Origin: Spirochaetales bacterium
GTDB taxonomy: Bacteria; Spirochaetota; Leptospiria; Leptospirales; Leptonemataceae
Length of the DNA stretch: 64,000 bases
Reading direction: 5' to 3'
Assembly (NCBI GenBank): GCA_024233935.1
Contig: JACKOY010000004.1
Coordinates: forward strand, 186,001 to 250,000
Positions 9,859-18,914 of this stretch are shown in pieces (position 1 is the first letter of the stretch; every line of letters begins with the position of its first letter). Both the position numbers and the translations under genes were made by a program. The notes under the pieces are model-generated. The model worked only from the letters and a program-made list of their open reading frames with translations, searched no databases and was not told the origin of the DNA.

Positions 9859-11109
9859 TCAATACTTGTTCCAGTAGGAAAGGCGCGCGACACCAGCGCA
9901 AACAGGTTGATTGGAATGCGTATCGATAATCAGCATATCACCGGCCTGCCTTGGTATCCCGTAGATTCTCCCGTCGGGTCCGAGTACGCCCCCGTTCCAG
10001 AGCGACGACCCCGCCAGGCTGGCGCCAAGACTGCCCGTCGTCGCCGTACCTGTTTGCGGATCGATGATGAGGATCGTGTTCAGAGTATCAGGCATGGCAT
10101 AGATCTTCCCATCCGGGCCGAGAACACCACTATTCCACTTGTTCGTGGACCCCGGGATGGCTGCGCCCATCGCACTTCGCGTCGCCGTACCGGCCAGGGG
10201 GTCGATGATCAAAATGTCCGTTGCATTTGCCGGAATTCCATAGATCTTGCCGTCCGCTCCGAGCACTCCGCCAACCCACTTCCCGGCTCCGCCCAGCGCG
10301 GCGCCCAGCGTGCTCTGTGTAGCTGTCCCCGACACCGGGTCGATGATCAAAATGTCTGTGGCATCATAGGGTATTGCGTAGATCTTTCCGTCCGGCCCCA
10401 GCACACCGCCCCGGTAAGATTGCGTAATGGTTGCTCCCATCGTACTCAAGGTCGCGGTATCGGTTGTGGGATCAATAATGACGATATTCGGACCCGTCAA
10501 AGGCGCCTGGTAGATCTTTCCGTCCGGCGCGTACACTCCTCCGGCCCACACCCCGGCGCCGTACGCCGCCCCCAGAGTGGACCGCGTCGCGCTTCCATTG
10601 TTCGTGTCGATGATGAGCACGTCGGATGCCTGGTCTTCGCCCGCGTAGATCTTTCCATTGTTGGCCAGGACGCCGCCGACAAAAAGATCCGCGCCGGCCA
10701 GGCTGATGCCAAATGTGTTATTGCTCGCCGTGCCCGCGAACGGGTCGATTACAAGCACATTGGCCACACTGTCGGGAATGGCGTAGATGCGATTGTCCGG
10801 CGCCAGCACGCCGCCCGCCCAGTGCTGGCTTCCGGTTCCCATCGTAGCGCCCAGCGTGGCGCGCGTCGCCGAGGCCGACGCGGTGGTACCGGAATCAATG
10901 GAAGTCTGCCAGACAGCCTGAACCTCAGGCCAGCGCGAAGGCTGAATCAACAGCAGGGGGTCAGTATCACAGAAGGAAGGACCGCTCCCGAGGAGGATGA
11001 GAGCAAGGACCGAATCTACATTCGCATCGGGAAAGGTCGAAATGCAGGCACAGGGCAGGAAGAGAACAAGTACGATCCTTGCACGCACACCTCCGCTTTT
11101 GGCATGCAA
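9859..11109 (-). CDS. Probable lipoprotein with seven propeller-type repeats
   Basis: The 416-residue exported protein begins with a short signal peptide and a possible lipobox (LFLPCAC). After about residue 95 it consists of seven near-identical units of about 46 residues with the consensus W-GGVLGPDGKIY-IP--ATDILIIDP--GTAT-STLGA. Seven such units would fit a closed seven-bladed beta-propeller. No catalytic residues are evident. Spirochaete surface lipoproteins with this kind of repeat are common, and ligand or matrix binding is a guess. The start codon is TTG at 11109, with GTG at 11088 as an alternative; both give a similar signal peptide. Confidence 0.78.
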   Translation of the reverse strand: MHAKSGGVRARIVLVLFLPCACISTFPDANVDSVLALILLGSGPSFCDTDPLLLIQPSRWPEVQAVWQTSIDSGTTASASATRATLGATMGTGSQHWAGGVLAPDNRIYAIPDSVANVLVIDPFAGTASNNTFGISLAGADLFVGGVLANNGKIYAGEDQASDVLIIDTNNGSATRSTLGAAYGAGVWAGGVYAPDGKIYQAPLTGPNIVIIDPTTDTATLSTMGATITQSYRGGVLGPDGKIYAIPYDATDILIIDPVSGTATQSTLGAALGGAGKWVGGVLGADGKIYGIPANATDILIIDPLAGTATRSAMGAAIPGSTNKWNSGVLGPDGKIYAMPDTLNTILIIDPQTGTATTGSLGASLAGSSLWNGGVLGPDGRIYGIPRQAGDMLIIDTHSNQPVCAGVARLSYWNKY

Positions 11110-11588
11110 AGTCTCTCACGGCAAGGAGAAAAGAACGGCCCCCGGCGCTGCACGTACTCCTGCTCTGGTAGATCGACGCCAGCCGGCGCGGGCGCACCTC
11201 TGGAAGTCAGCTGTTTGTAGCGCTTCGTGTACATCCTGCACCCGGGGCGCGGTTTCCCTGCAGGATGCTTTCGACCGCGAACCGCTTCGAGAAAACTTCG
11301 TGCACTTCAATCGTGAGCAGCCCGGCTCAACCGTTCCGGGGTGCGTAGAGCATTGCGTCCTTCATTTGCCAGCGTACCAGCTGCGCATCGTTTAGCGACG
11401 CTTTTGAAACCGTAAAACCCCGGTAGCATCTCTGACGGTCGTTTCGTCCCTTGTAGTACCGTGCACTCCGCACGGTTCTGTTTTCCCGGATGACCGGCAA
11501 GCGCGATCCTGCCAAATCGCAAACCCCTGCTCTACGATAACGAAAAGCCCACCGACGGCTACGACAAAGAGAGAAAAACGCCTGCACG
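11110..11588. other. Gene-poor gap holding a cyclase fossil
   Basis: Apart from the cyclase 3' remnant at 11327-11423 I see no gene here. The open frames on both strands lack recognisable domains and have the codon pattern of noncoding DNA. Confidence 0.5.
11327..11423 (-). pseudogene. Fossil of the 3' end of a DUF5939-type adenylate cyclase
   Basis: Read on the minus strand, this piece encodes NDAQLVRWQM followed by a short tail ending in APRNG and a stop. The intact cyclase at 18915-20789 ends NDAQLVRWQM, then APRSG and stop. Thirty-one consecutive bases (11363-11393) are identical to 18951-18981. Nothing upstream resembles the rest of the cyclase, so only about 30 codons of the gene end survive. 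It probably remains from a deleted or recombined paralogue. Confidence 0.75.
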
Positions 11589-12869
11589 TCAGGCGATAGC
11601 AGTGGCCTCTGCTTCGCGGTCAAGACCGGAACGCCGGAGCCACCAGGCCACGAGCGGACCGGCAGCGACCGAAGACAACAGCGCCGCAAAGACGATTCCG
11701 ACAAAAGCGCTTCGGGAAACCAGACCCAGTTCCAGAGCCAGGATTCCCACGACGATCTCCATCGCGCCGCCGGGGGTGAAGGCGAAGCCGATGAGAGCCG
11801 CTTCCCTGTTGCGGATACGAGCGATACGGGCGCCGACCCAGGCGCCGATAAATTTCCCGCCGATCGCGACGGCAGTAAACAGGGCCGTGATCGTTACGTC
11901 CAGATGGGCGATGAAGTCTACCTTGATACCGATCGTGGCAAAAAATACCGGAACAAAAACCGCATGCACTGTGTCCGATAGGCTCTCCCGTTGCTCGAAG
12001 CTGATCTCCTCTTCGACGCTGCCTACCATGACCCCGGCCAGGTAGAAGCCCAGGATGGCGTGTATGCCGAGTGCGTGGGTTACGATACCACAAACCAATC
12101 CGACGCTCGTGACCAGGGTAAGCAGCGCGGCCGTGTCGGGAAGCGCGCTGGCTTTGACTCGCCTTGCGGCGTGGCGCAACACATAGGCACCAATCGAAAG
12201 AGAGATCCCCACAAAAACGATAACACCAAGAAGCGCAATCAGGCCCCGGGAGAGCGCCAACCGGCCGCTTGTCGTCAGGGTTACGACGGAAGTAAATAGA
12301 ACCCAGCCGAACACATCGTTTACGGCGCATGAGGACAGGATCATGCTGCCGCTATCGGTCTTCACAATATTTAGATCTCGCAGCACCCGGGCCACTACCG
12401 AAATGGCCGTGATGGAACCCGCGACGGCGAGAAATAGCGCGAAACCAGACCGCGACGCCTCCGGCCCCCAATACGATTCGCCTACAAAATAGAAGACCGG
12501 GAAACCAATGGCAATCGGGATCAGAACTCCTATGATTCCGACCGATAAAGCGCCTCGGCCCTGTCGAAAGAGCGCCCGGGTCAGGTCGACCTCGAACCCG
12601 ACTGAAAGCAGCAGAAAGAAAACTCCCAACCAGGAAACGGTATCAAGCATCGTAAACTGAATCGCGTCACCGGGGAATAGTGCTGCGTGTAATGCCGGCG
12701 CGAAGCGCCCCATAATTGTCGGTCCCAGAATAACGCCAGTGACGATTTCACCCGCCAGGGCCGGAATGCCAATCCTCCTGCACAGCACACCGAGGGTGCG
12801 CGCTAAGGAGAGCAGCAGCAGGAGCTGAATCAGGAATAGCAGTATGTGCGATTCGTTCAGGTAATGCAT
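11589..12869 (-). CDS. CPA2-family cation:proton antiporter (Kef/NhaS3-like)
   Basis: This 426-residue polytopic membrane protein has about 12 helices. It begins HYLNESHILLFLIQLLLLLS and has the family signature regions RRIGIPALAGEIVTGVILGP and VSWLGVFFLLLSVGFEVDL, plus the discontinuous-helix region near SCAVNDVFGW, where Asn-Asp match the ion-binding ND pair of electrogenic CPA2 exchangers. Members swap Na+ or K+ for H+ across the inner membrane. No C-terminal TrkA-N or TrkA-C regulatory domain follows, so this is the short form. The frame extends to 12914, but the ATG at 12869 begins the first conserved residues. It stands alone in its direction. Confidence 0.88.
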   Translation of the reverse strand: MHYLNESHILLFLIQLLLLLSLARTLGVLCRRIGIPALAGEIVTGVILGPTIMGRFAPALHAALFPGDAIQFTMLDTVSWLGVFFLLLSVGFEVDLTRALFRQGRGALSVGIIGVLIPIAIGFPVFYFVGESYWGPEASRSGFALFLAVAGSITAISVVARVLRDLNIVKTDSGSMILSSCAVNDVFGWVLFTSVVTLTTSGRLALSRGLIALLGVIVFVGISLSIGAYVLRHAARRVKASALPDTAALLTLVTSVGLVCGIVTHALGIHAILGFYLAGVMVGSVEEEISFEQRESLSDTVHAVFVPVFFATIGIKVDFIAHLDVTITALFTAVAIGGKFIGAWVGARIARIRNREAALIGFAFTPGGAMEIVVGILALELGLVSRSAFVGIVFAALLSSVAAGPLVAWWLRRSGLDREAEATAIA

Positions 12870-13033
12870 TGTGTGTGCCCGAGTCAGTAATACACCTGAA
12901 GCAGTAGTGGGCACAACAAAATTCTGTCGCCGGCCGACTCATCGGTTCGCGTTGCGAGTCCTTCCGAGCGTACTGGCAAGTCTGTGCCGGTGATGAATGC
13001 AAGGATGCCCTGCAATCACTTTTGTGGTTCTGC

Positions 13034-14167
13034 TCAGGGACCGATGCGCGTAACACGCACCTGGACGGTATTGTCGCGCACGTTGACCGCTTGAAAATCG
13101 ATGTTCATGGTGTCCCGCGCGGCACGCATGCGCGTGTACAATTCAGAACCGGTTAACCGGGCTTCCACTTCGACCTCAATATTCGTACTGCCGGGAGAAG
13201 TGCCGCGGACCCGCACCGTGTTCACACCTCCGAGATTGGAAAGTGCCGATTCAATCTCGTTGTCGATGAAGGCGTCGTAACTGATGTTTTCGAACGTCAC
13301 CCGGATCGTGTTGCCCCGGCTGAAGCTCCGCTCGACCTGCGCAATCAGCTCTGATCGCATTCGATCCATAGCCAGGCGGATGGCCTGCTGGCTACCCTGG
13401 GCAGCGTCCAGATGCGGTTGCGTGGCTTCGGTGCTGCTGGCGCTTATGATCGCTCCACTGCCGACGTTTACAAGTTTGACCCGGACCGTGGCGTGCATCG
13501 GCGTAAGATTGCTATTCGCAATGCGTGTCCCGCGACGTACTTCCGTCCGGCCAACTACAAGGACCTCGGCGCTGAGCTCAGCGGCCACCTGCAACGCGCG
13601 TCGTAGCGCCTGATCGTTGTCGTGAGCGGAAAGCAGGTTTCGCTCTCGTCCGAGTATCGTGCGCAGCTGATCCTGATCCACATAGGGAAACTCTGAAAAA
13701 GTCTGAACGAAGGCCACATCCGAAACCGCACGGCCGGGTTCCGCCGCGGTCTGCTCGATGCTTTCCGCAAACACCAGCATGAGACGCGGACGATAGCGAT
13801 TCAGGTACGTCTCCAGGGCCCCCCGGACAGCCACTTCGCTGACACGCCCGCGGGCCCGGATTTGCCAGTAAGCGTCGGGAGGCCGTCGCTTCAGCACGTC
13901 CAGCACCTCGAAATCGGAAACGTAACCTTCCTGCGCGGTGGAGACGATGTGTTGCCGTGCCTGAGCATCGACCGACATACTGCTGGCCTGAACGATGCTA
14001 CCGAGCCCCTGTTCTACGATTGCCTGCATGGCAGCGTTCCGGGCCTCCTGCTCGGTGATGCCCACCGCAATCACCGTAATGAAAGCATCCTGCTCGGAAC
14101 CGCTGCCGCCGCTCACGCAGGACGCACACAGCGCCCCGCACACCAGCAGGCTGATAATGGTACGCAT
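13034..14167 (-). CDS. LPP20/FlgT-N-like lipoprotein
   Basis: The 377-residue lipoprotein has the signal peptide MRTIISLLVCGALCASC with the lipidated Cys in LCASC. Residues about 35-110 resemble the LPP20 / FlgT N-terminal fold, where EQEARNAAMQAIVEQGLGSI is followed by a YVSDFEVL strand. A middle region (AAELSAEVLVVGRTEVRRG) resembles the FlgT middle or CsgG-like domain, and a C-terminal alpha/beta repeat resolves ESALSNLGGVNTVRVRG and a second similar unit. Such proteins act in the periplasm or outer membrane, and FlgT assists the flagellar basal body in vibrios. GGGGAG before the ATG supports the start at 14167. It is divergent from the 14.3-18.9 kb envelope operon and may share a regulatory region with it. 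Confidence 0.72.
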   Translation of the reverse strand: MRTIISLLVCGALCASCVSGGSGSEQDAFITVIAVGITEQEARNAAMQAIVEQGLGSIVQASSMSVDAQARQHIVSTAQEGYVSDFEVLDVLKRRPPDAYWQIRARGRVSEVAVRGALETYLNRYRPRLMLVFAESIEQTAAEPGRAVSDVAFVQTFSEFPYVDQDQLRTILGRERNLLSAHDNDQALRRALQVAAELSAEVLVVGRTEVRRGTRIANSNLTPMHATVRVKLVNVGSGAIISASSTEATQPHLDAAQGSQQAIRLAMDRMRSELIAQVERSFSRGNTIRVTFENISYDAFIDNEIESALSNLGGVNTVRVRGTSPGSTNIEVEVEARLTGSELYTRMRAARDTMNIDFQAVNVRDNTVQVRVTRIGP

Positions 14168-14326
14168 TCGACTCCCCTGTCCCGTCCGGCGCATATCTGC
14201 CGGTCTCTGCAAAAGTAATGCGATCCTCTGGAAAGTTTTTATCCTTGACCACTACTATATTTTCCAGGAGTAACCATACTATTAACAGATTGGGATGCCG
14301 GCGCGCCCCTATATTTGGAAACCCAC
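14168..14326. promoter_or_regulatory. AT-rich divergent control region
   Basis: This 159-base gap separates two divergent envelope transcription units. Its centre (14225-14290) is markedly AT-rich compared with the surrounding genes and contains TTGACC (14246-14251) and TATATT-like hexamers on both strands. The exact -35/-10 pairs cannot be fixed by eye. Confidence 0.35.
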
Positions 14327-15061
14327 ATGCGACGACTTGTGATTCGGTGCCTGGCTTTGACTCTGGTCGTCTTCCTGTGCAGCTGCTTTCTCCGGGACCT
14401 CTTTGGGGGTTTTCAGGTAGACCAATCCGCAATTGATGCCGCGTCGATCAATCGGCAGATCGAACAATACCTCGAACAGGCTGAGACCAGCGACGACATC
14501 AATCAGAAGGCCCGCTTGCTCGGCCTGGCCTCGGCCTTGCTGGCCCAAAAGGGAGACTACACAAAAGCCGCCCGCCTTGCCCGCGCCGCACGACGGGAGA
14601 ACCCATCGCAAAAGGACGCACTTGCAACGCTCGGAGAATGCTACATCGCCACCGGTCGCCTCCGTGAAGCGGAGCTGATTCTGCAGGAAGCCCTGATTGC
14701 TGATCCCGAATTTGTGCGAGCGCATTACCTGCTGGGCAATGCACACTCCGCCGCACGCAACTGGACCGATGCCCGCGCCAGTTACGAAACGGCCCTGGAG
14801 TTCGATTCGGAGAACGTCGACGTAATGAACAATCTGGCGGCCGTCCTGGTTCGCCTGAATCAGGCCCCGCGGGCCCTTTCGCTGCTCGAAGCGGCGATTG
14901 CCATAAATCCGGAACTTGCAAGCCTGCAACGAAACGCGGGGCTCGCCGCGCAGGCCAGCGGTCGCCGGGATCAGGCGCGGGCCTATTTTGAGCGCTATCT
15001 ACAGTTGAATCCGGCCGGTGGAGATCGTGAGCTTGTGCAGCAATGGATCGGTGCCCTATGA
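14327..15061 (+). CDS. TPR lipoprotein, first gene of an envelope operon
   Basis: The 244-residue protein has a signal peptide with lipobox FLCSC. From about residue 60 it is all TPR: AEADYTKAARLARAARRENP-type helices, then LREAELILQEALIADPEFVRAHYLLGNAHS and two to three further units ending EPALSLLEAAI- and ARAYFERYLQLNP-like helices. TPR lipoproteins act as scaffolds in outer-membrane assembly (as BamD does) or in secretion. The ATG at 14327 begins the signal peptide; the frame extends 4 codons further. Its stop overlaps the next start (ATGA at 15058-15061), which implies translational coupling. Confidence 0.82.
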   Translation: MRRLVIRCLALTLVVFLCSCFLRDLFGGFQVDQSAIDAASINRQIEQYLEQAETSDDINQKARLLGLASALLAQKGDYTKAARLARAARRENPSQKDALATLGECYIATGRLREAELILQEALIADPEFVRAHYLLGNAHSAARNWTDARASYETALEFDSENVDVMNNLAAVLVRLNQAPRALSLLEAAIAINPELASLQRNAGLAAQASGRRDQARAYFERYLQLNPAGGDRELVQQWIGAL

Positions 15062-16575
15062 AAAACAATTCGCCTGTATTGATTCTCTGCGCCGTCGCAG
15101 CGATTGGGCTAATTACGCCCCTGCATGCCCTTACGGTCACGGTTGTTCCCTTTCGCGGCTTTGAGGGTTCTCACCTCGACATTGGCACAGCGCTACTGCA
15201 GGCGGAATTGCAGGACGCCGGAACAGTCACGGTGCGCGACCGCAACGCCGTACCCGAACTCATCGCCAGCCTGGAACGCTGCCAGTCGGGTCTCATGCAG
15301 TGCAGCGAAGCGACGGCCGGATTGCAGCGAGTCGACGTGATGGTATTTGGCGAAATTCAGCGGAGAGGGGAAGACGAATATGTCGTGAGTGTGCGTGCGG
15401 TCAGCGAGCGTACGTGGACCGTCATCTACTCTGGCTCCCAGACGAGCGACGATTACGAAGAGGTCCTGGAAGACCTCGCCGATGACATGAACGATAGCTT
15501 TCGTGTCCTTGCCGCAAGCGGTCCACAGACCGAATCCCCCACGCAAAGTGCTCCGTACCGCATCGCGATCCACGGAATTCAGGTCGGAAACACTGCCGCC
15601 CAGGGTGTCGATGTCGCACCCGTGCTTAACTCGATCCTGATGTCAGCATTCCGGAGCGGAGGTCGATTCGAAGTTGTGGAGCGGGCCTTCGTTTCGGACC
15701 TTGTAAATGAGCGCGAGTTGGGCATGAACGGCCTCGTGGTCGCAAACAACGCGGCCTTTGAGGCGCGCGGAATCACTCACTACGTCACGGGTACCCTTCG
15801 GGTTTACGATGAGGTGCACGTTCTTTCCTATCAGATTGTAAATGTGCGCACCGGCCTTCCGCTCGTGACGGATGTGCTCGAATGGACCGACAGTACGGAT
15901 CTTGAAGACGCAATGGACGAAGTGGCAGCGCGCGCCGAGCGGGAGGCCTTCGACGTAAACGGGCAACTTGAAATTCGGCAATGCAACGCTCGCGACGTGC
16001 ATGTGCTCTACGAAAACTTGGACGAGAGCAACCAACCGATCGAGCTCGGACTCTGCCCGCTGCGCGTCGAAGACATGCCGGCAAATTCCTATACTCTGCT
16101 CTTCCAGCACGACGACTTCGACAGTCTGGTCATGCAGGTCACAATCAATCCGGCCGAGCTAACCGTGCTGGAACGTGTGGAGCTTCCGCCGATCGACCTC
16201 ACTGACTTCGAAGAGGGCCAGAATCTGGAGTTTTCCGGGAAGTATCAGGAAGCAATTCAGCGTTATCAGTCTTTTTATGAGGCCCATCCGCGGCACCGCT
16301 ACGCGGCGTATGCCATGTACCGCGAAGGTTTCATTCGGCAGCTGTATCTTGGAGAGGTCGCCGAAGGCCGACAGATTCTGGAGAGGGTCATCGAAGGACG
16401 GCCCGACGCGGACGTTCGTACGGAGGCCTATTATGGCATCGCAATGGGAAAACGCGCAAGCGGACAGACCGGCGAAGCAAACGAGATTCTGCGCATGCTG
16501 ATGAGCGAGTATCCCGGTAGCACGGCCGCGGAAGCAGCCCGACTGTGCTTGCAGCAAAACCTCTGTAATCTCTGA
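15058..16575 (+). CDS. Exported CsgG-like, PEGA-like and TPR protein
   Basis: The 505-residue protein has a signal peptide ending near PLHALT. Two CsgG/TolB-N-like modules follow: about 28-150 (VVPFRGFEGSHLDIGTALLQAEL, then VMVFGEIQRR) and about 165-290 (IAIHGIQVGN, then RFEVVERAFVSDLVNE and HYVTGTLRVYDEV). A PEGA-like strand domain covers about 305-375, and TPR/YbgF-like helices about 380-500 (AIQRYQSFYEAHPRHRYAAY). CsgG is the outer-membrane curli secretion channel. The relatives in spirochaetes are uncharacterised, and no channel-forming loop is obvious here. It is coupled to the upstream TPR lipoprotein by an ATGA overlap and followed after 7 bases by the next gene. Confidence 0.78.
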   Translation: MKNNSPVLILCAVAAIGLITPLHALTVTVVPFRGFEGSHLDIGTALLQAELQDAGTVTVRDRNAVPELIASLERCQSGLMQCSEATAGLQRVDVMVFGEIQRRGEDEYVVSVRAVSERTWTVIYSGSQTSDDYEEVLEDLADDMNDSFRVLAASGPQTESPTQSAPYRIAIHGIQVGNTAAQGVDVAPVLNSILMSAFRSGGRFEVVERAFVSDLVNERELGMNGLVVANNAAFEARGITHYVTGTLRVYDEVHVLSYQIVNVRTGLPLVTDVLEWTDSTDLEDAMDEVAARAEREAFDVNGQLEIRQCNARDVHVLYENLDESNQPIELGLCPLRVEDMPANSYTLLFQHDDFDSLVMQVTINPAELTVLERVELPPIDLTDFEEGQNLEFSGKYQEAIQRYQSFYEAHPRHRYAAYAMYREGFIRQLYLGEVAEGRQILERVIEGRPDADVRTEAYYGIAMGKRASGQTGEANEILRMLMSEYPGSTAAEAARLCLQQNLCNL

Positions 16576-16582
16576 GCTCCCT

Positions 16583-17623
16583 ATGACCGTCAGAATCCCG
16601 TTGGGTATCATTCTCGGTCTCAGTCTGCTTGCGCCGCATGCCCTCGGCGCGGTGTCCTTTGGCATCGTACGCGACTTCAACAGTCTCAGCAATGAGGTTA
16701 CCGTCGTTACACCCAGCCCCGGCATTTTACGCCCCGGGCAAACCGCGTACGTATTTCGCGGTCGACAACCGGTCGGACAGATTCGGGTGCGCGTCGCCTG
16801 GCATACTCGCGTTCAGTGCGAGCGTGTGCAGGGGCATGCACCTGCCAGCGACGACATCGTCCTCTTGCGGCCCTCGGATCTTAACGCGTTGCTCGGAGAG
16901 GAGATGCGCGTCGTCTCCTTCGAACGAGTGGGCACCGAGGCTGCCGGCTGGATTTCAAGAGTTAGCTTCGAAGCCGACTCCGAAGAGCAAATTCGGAAGC
17001 TGACAATTGCACGCAACTTCGGCGCGCGACTGGTTGGCGATGACTTCTATACCGACGTCGCAACGGCCGAAGTCGCGCGGCTCGAATATCGTTGGGACAC
17101 GCTGCGCCTGCGGGGTACTGCAATACTCCTCAAGAACGGACGACGCCTCGAGTGTGAAGAAATTTTGACCCCCGGTATTTTTCGGGCGCTTCGCCCGCCG
17201 GCAGCCGTGCGCGATCGGGAGCAGGGCGTAACCGTTTTTTTGGAATCTGAGTCGAATCCGGTTACCGAACGGCCCGACGCGATTACGGTGCGGCTCGACG
17301 TTGAGACGCCGCGCGAGGCGCTCGGCAGCGCGTCCGCATATCTGCTCAAGATCTATACCAATGGCTTTTTCGTTCAACGCTTTCCGATTGGCCCCGACCT
17401 GCTCGCGCAGGCGCGTTTCCAGACAAGTTTTCAGTTCCCGGGCATGCAACTGGCTCCAGGAGCGAACCACCTGGTGTTTACGATTGCCCCGGAGCAAACG
17501 GACCCACGTTTCGGCGAAGCACGAACCGCAGGTGAGGTAACAATCCAGTACGGCGAAGTCCAATTTGAACATGAATTCCGGCTGGTGGGCGAAGATGGGG
17601 ATTTCCCGGAGCTCGCAGAATAG
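16583..17623 (+). CDS. Exported protein with an N-terminal FlgT-C-like domain
   Basis: The 346-residue protein has a signal peptide (GIILGLSLLAPHALG). Residues about 22-95 form a compact domain with the pattern EVTVVTPSPGILRPGQTAYVF, then PVGQIRVRVAWHTRVQC and a terminal DDIVLL strand. The same pattern closes the WD40 lipoprotein encoded next, and it resembles the C-terminal beta domain of FlgT. The remaining 250 residues are beta-rich and match nothing I recognise. The gene sits 7 bases after the CsgG-like gene and 13 before the WD40 gene, so cotranscription is nearly certain. Its function is unknown; an envelope or motor-associated complex is the working guess. Confidence 0.68.
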   Translation: MTVRIPLGIILGLSLLAPHALGAVSFGIVRDFNSLSNEVTVVTPSPGILRPGQTAYVFRGRQPVGQIRVRVAWHTRVQCERVQGHAPASDDIVLLRPSDLNALLGEEMRVVSFERVGTEAAGWISRVSFEADSEEQIRKLTIARNFGARLVGDDFYTDVATAEVARLEYRWDTLRLRGTAILLKNGRRLECEEILTPGIFRALRPPAAVRDREQGVTVFLESESNPVTERPDAITVRLDVETPREALGSASAYLLKIYTNGFFVQRFPIGPDLLAQARFQTSFQFPGMQLAPGANHLVFTIAPEQTDPRFGEARTAGEVTIQYGEVQFEHEFRLVGEDGDFPELAE

Positions 17624-17636
17624 GGAGAAGCGGAAG

Positions 17637-18887
17637 ATGATGAAGCGCCAACAGCAAAAAACGAAAAATCCGGAACGCGGCCAATGGATCGGAATCCTTG
17701 CTTGCGCGGGTGCGCTGGCTCTGTCCTGCGTGTCCGTTGGTTCCAGCGGATCTATAACGAGAATCAGCCGGCCCGACGGCGAGGAGTTCGTGCTGCAGAT
17801 GCCGAGCGGGGCCTTCGTAAGTGACCTCGCATTTTCACCGGACGGCACCATGACTATCGCGGCCGGAAGCGAAGGAAGGCTTTATGATTTGAACGGAACC
17901 TTGTTGCGGGAGTTTGATCATCCGGCTCCGACCTGGTCCTGCGACTTTTCGCCCGACGGCAGTGAAGTGGTTACCGGCGCCAATGAGCTCCGACGCTGGT
18001 CCCTGGATGGACAGCTGCTGGCCGAGATGCCGCACGGCTTTACGATCTACACAGCCCGTTACTCGCCAGATGGCCAATCACTTGTTACGGCCGCCGGCGA
18101 TGGGTACGTGCGCATCTGGGACCGCAATGGAACTTTAAAGAATATAATGCTTCACGATCCGAACGGCGCCCGCATGGCGGTGTTTGCGCCAAATGGTCGG
18201 ACGATTCTTTCCGGAGGTGAAGGCGGGAAAGCAAAGCTCTGGGACCTCAACGGAAACCTGATACGTGAGTACGACACGGGTGGTGGACGGGTTTTCGCGG
18301 TGGCATTTTCCCCGGACGGAAATCGTATACTGACGGGCACGGCTGACGCTATGGTCCGGCTCTGGAGCGTGAGCGGACAGATACAGAGAATCTATACGCA
18401 CCAGGCCGCCGTATCGTCCGTGCAGTTCTCGCGGGACGGCCGTTTTTTTGTTAGTGCTGGCGAAGTGGGTCACATCTGGGATCTGGCCGGGAACGACCTC
18501 CGACAGTTTCCGCATGACGGTGCGGTATACTCGGTTAACTTCGCACCCGATGGGACGGCGTTGATTACGAGCGGTTACAGCGACAACCAAACGCGCATCT
18601 GGCAATTGCCGGAGCAGTTCTGGCCGCGGCCGGAACAGCCCGCACGTCCCCAGGTAACCCGGGTGGTTTTGGGCAGCGTATTTACTGTGCAGGGAGACTG
18701 GATCACCGTTCGTGTTGGAAACCCCGGTGCGCTGAGACCCGGCATGCGATTGCTTGTAAACAACGGCGCCGGACAGCCGGTGGCGATCGTGGTGAGACGC
18801 CTCTTTCACACTAATGCGCAGTGCGCGGCGGCACCCGGAGCCGGGCGCGGCATTGTAAACGGGGCCGAAGTCTATATACTCAACTAA
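17637..18887 (+). CDS. WD40 lipoprotein with C-terminal FlgT-C-like domain
   Basis: The 416-residue protein has the lipobox LALSC. About seven WD40 blades span residues 45-345 (repeating V-FSPDG---LTG--D--VR-WD). A final 70-residue domain (TVRVGNPGALRPGMRLLV, then QPVAIVVRRLFHTNAQC and AEVYIL) matches the domain at the start of the preceding gene product. Bacterial WD40 lipoproteins are typically scaffolds or ligand binders at the envelope. The ATG at 17637 is chosen because GGAG at 17624-17627 and the signal peptide follow naturally; the frame is open further upstream, overlapping the previous gene. It is the last gene of the operon, and the convergent cyclase ends 27 bases away. Confidence 0.8.
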   Translation: MMKRQQQKTKNPERGQWIGILACAGALALSCVSVGSSGSITRISRPDGEEFVLQMPSGAFVSDLAFSPDGTMTIAAGSEGRLYDLNGTLLREFDHPAPTWSCDFSPDGSEVVTGANELRRWSLDGQLLAEMPHGFTIYTARYSPDGQSLVTAAGDGYVRIWDRNGTLKNIMLHDPNGARMAVFAPNGRTILSGGEGGKAKLWDLNGNLIREYDTGGGRVFAVAFSPDGNRILTGTADAMVRLWSVSGQIQRIYTHQAAVSSVQFSRDGRFFVSAGEVGHIWDLAGNDLRQFPHDGAVYSVNFAPDGTALITSGYSDNQTRIWQLPEQFWPRPEQPARPQVTRVVLGSVFTVQGDWITVRVGNPGALRPGMRLLVNNGAGQPVAIVVRRLFHTNAQCAAAPGAGRGIVNGAEVYILN

Positions 18888-18914
18888 CGTGACTGAAAAC
18901 GCTATCCACCCGGC

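Noticed and set aside
9907..11220. 437-codon plus-strand open frame
   Set aside because: Antisense of the propeller lipoprotein; apparent repeats mirror the repeats of the real gene.
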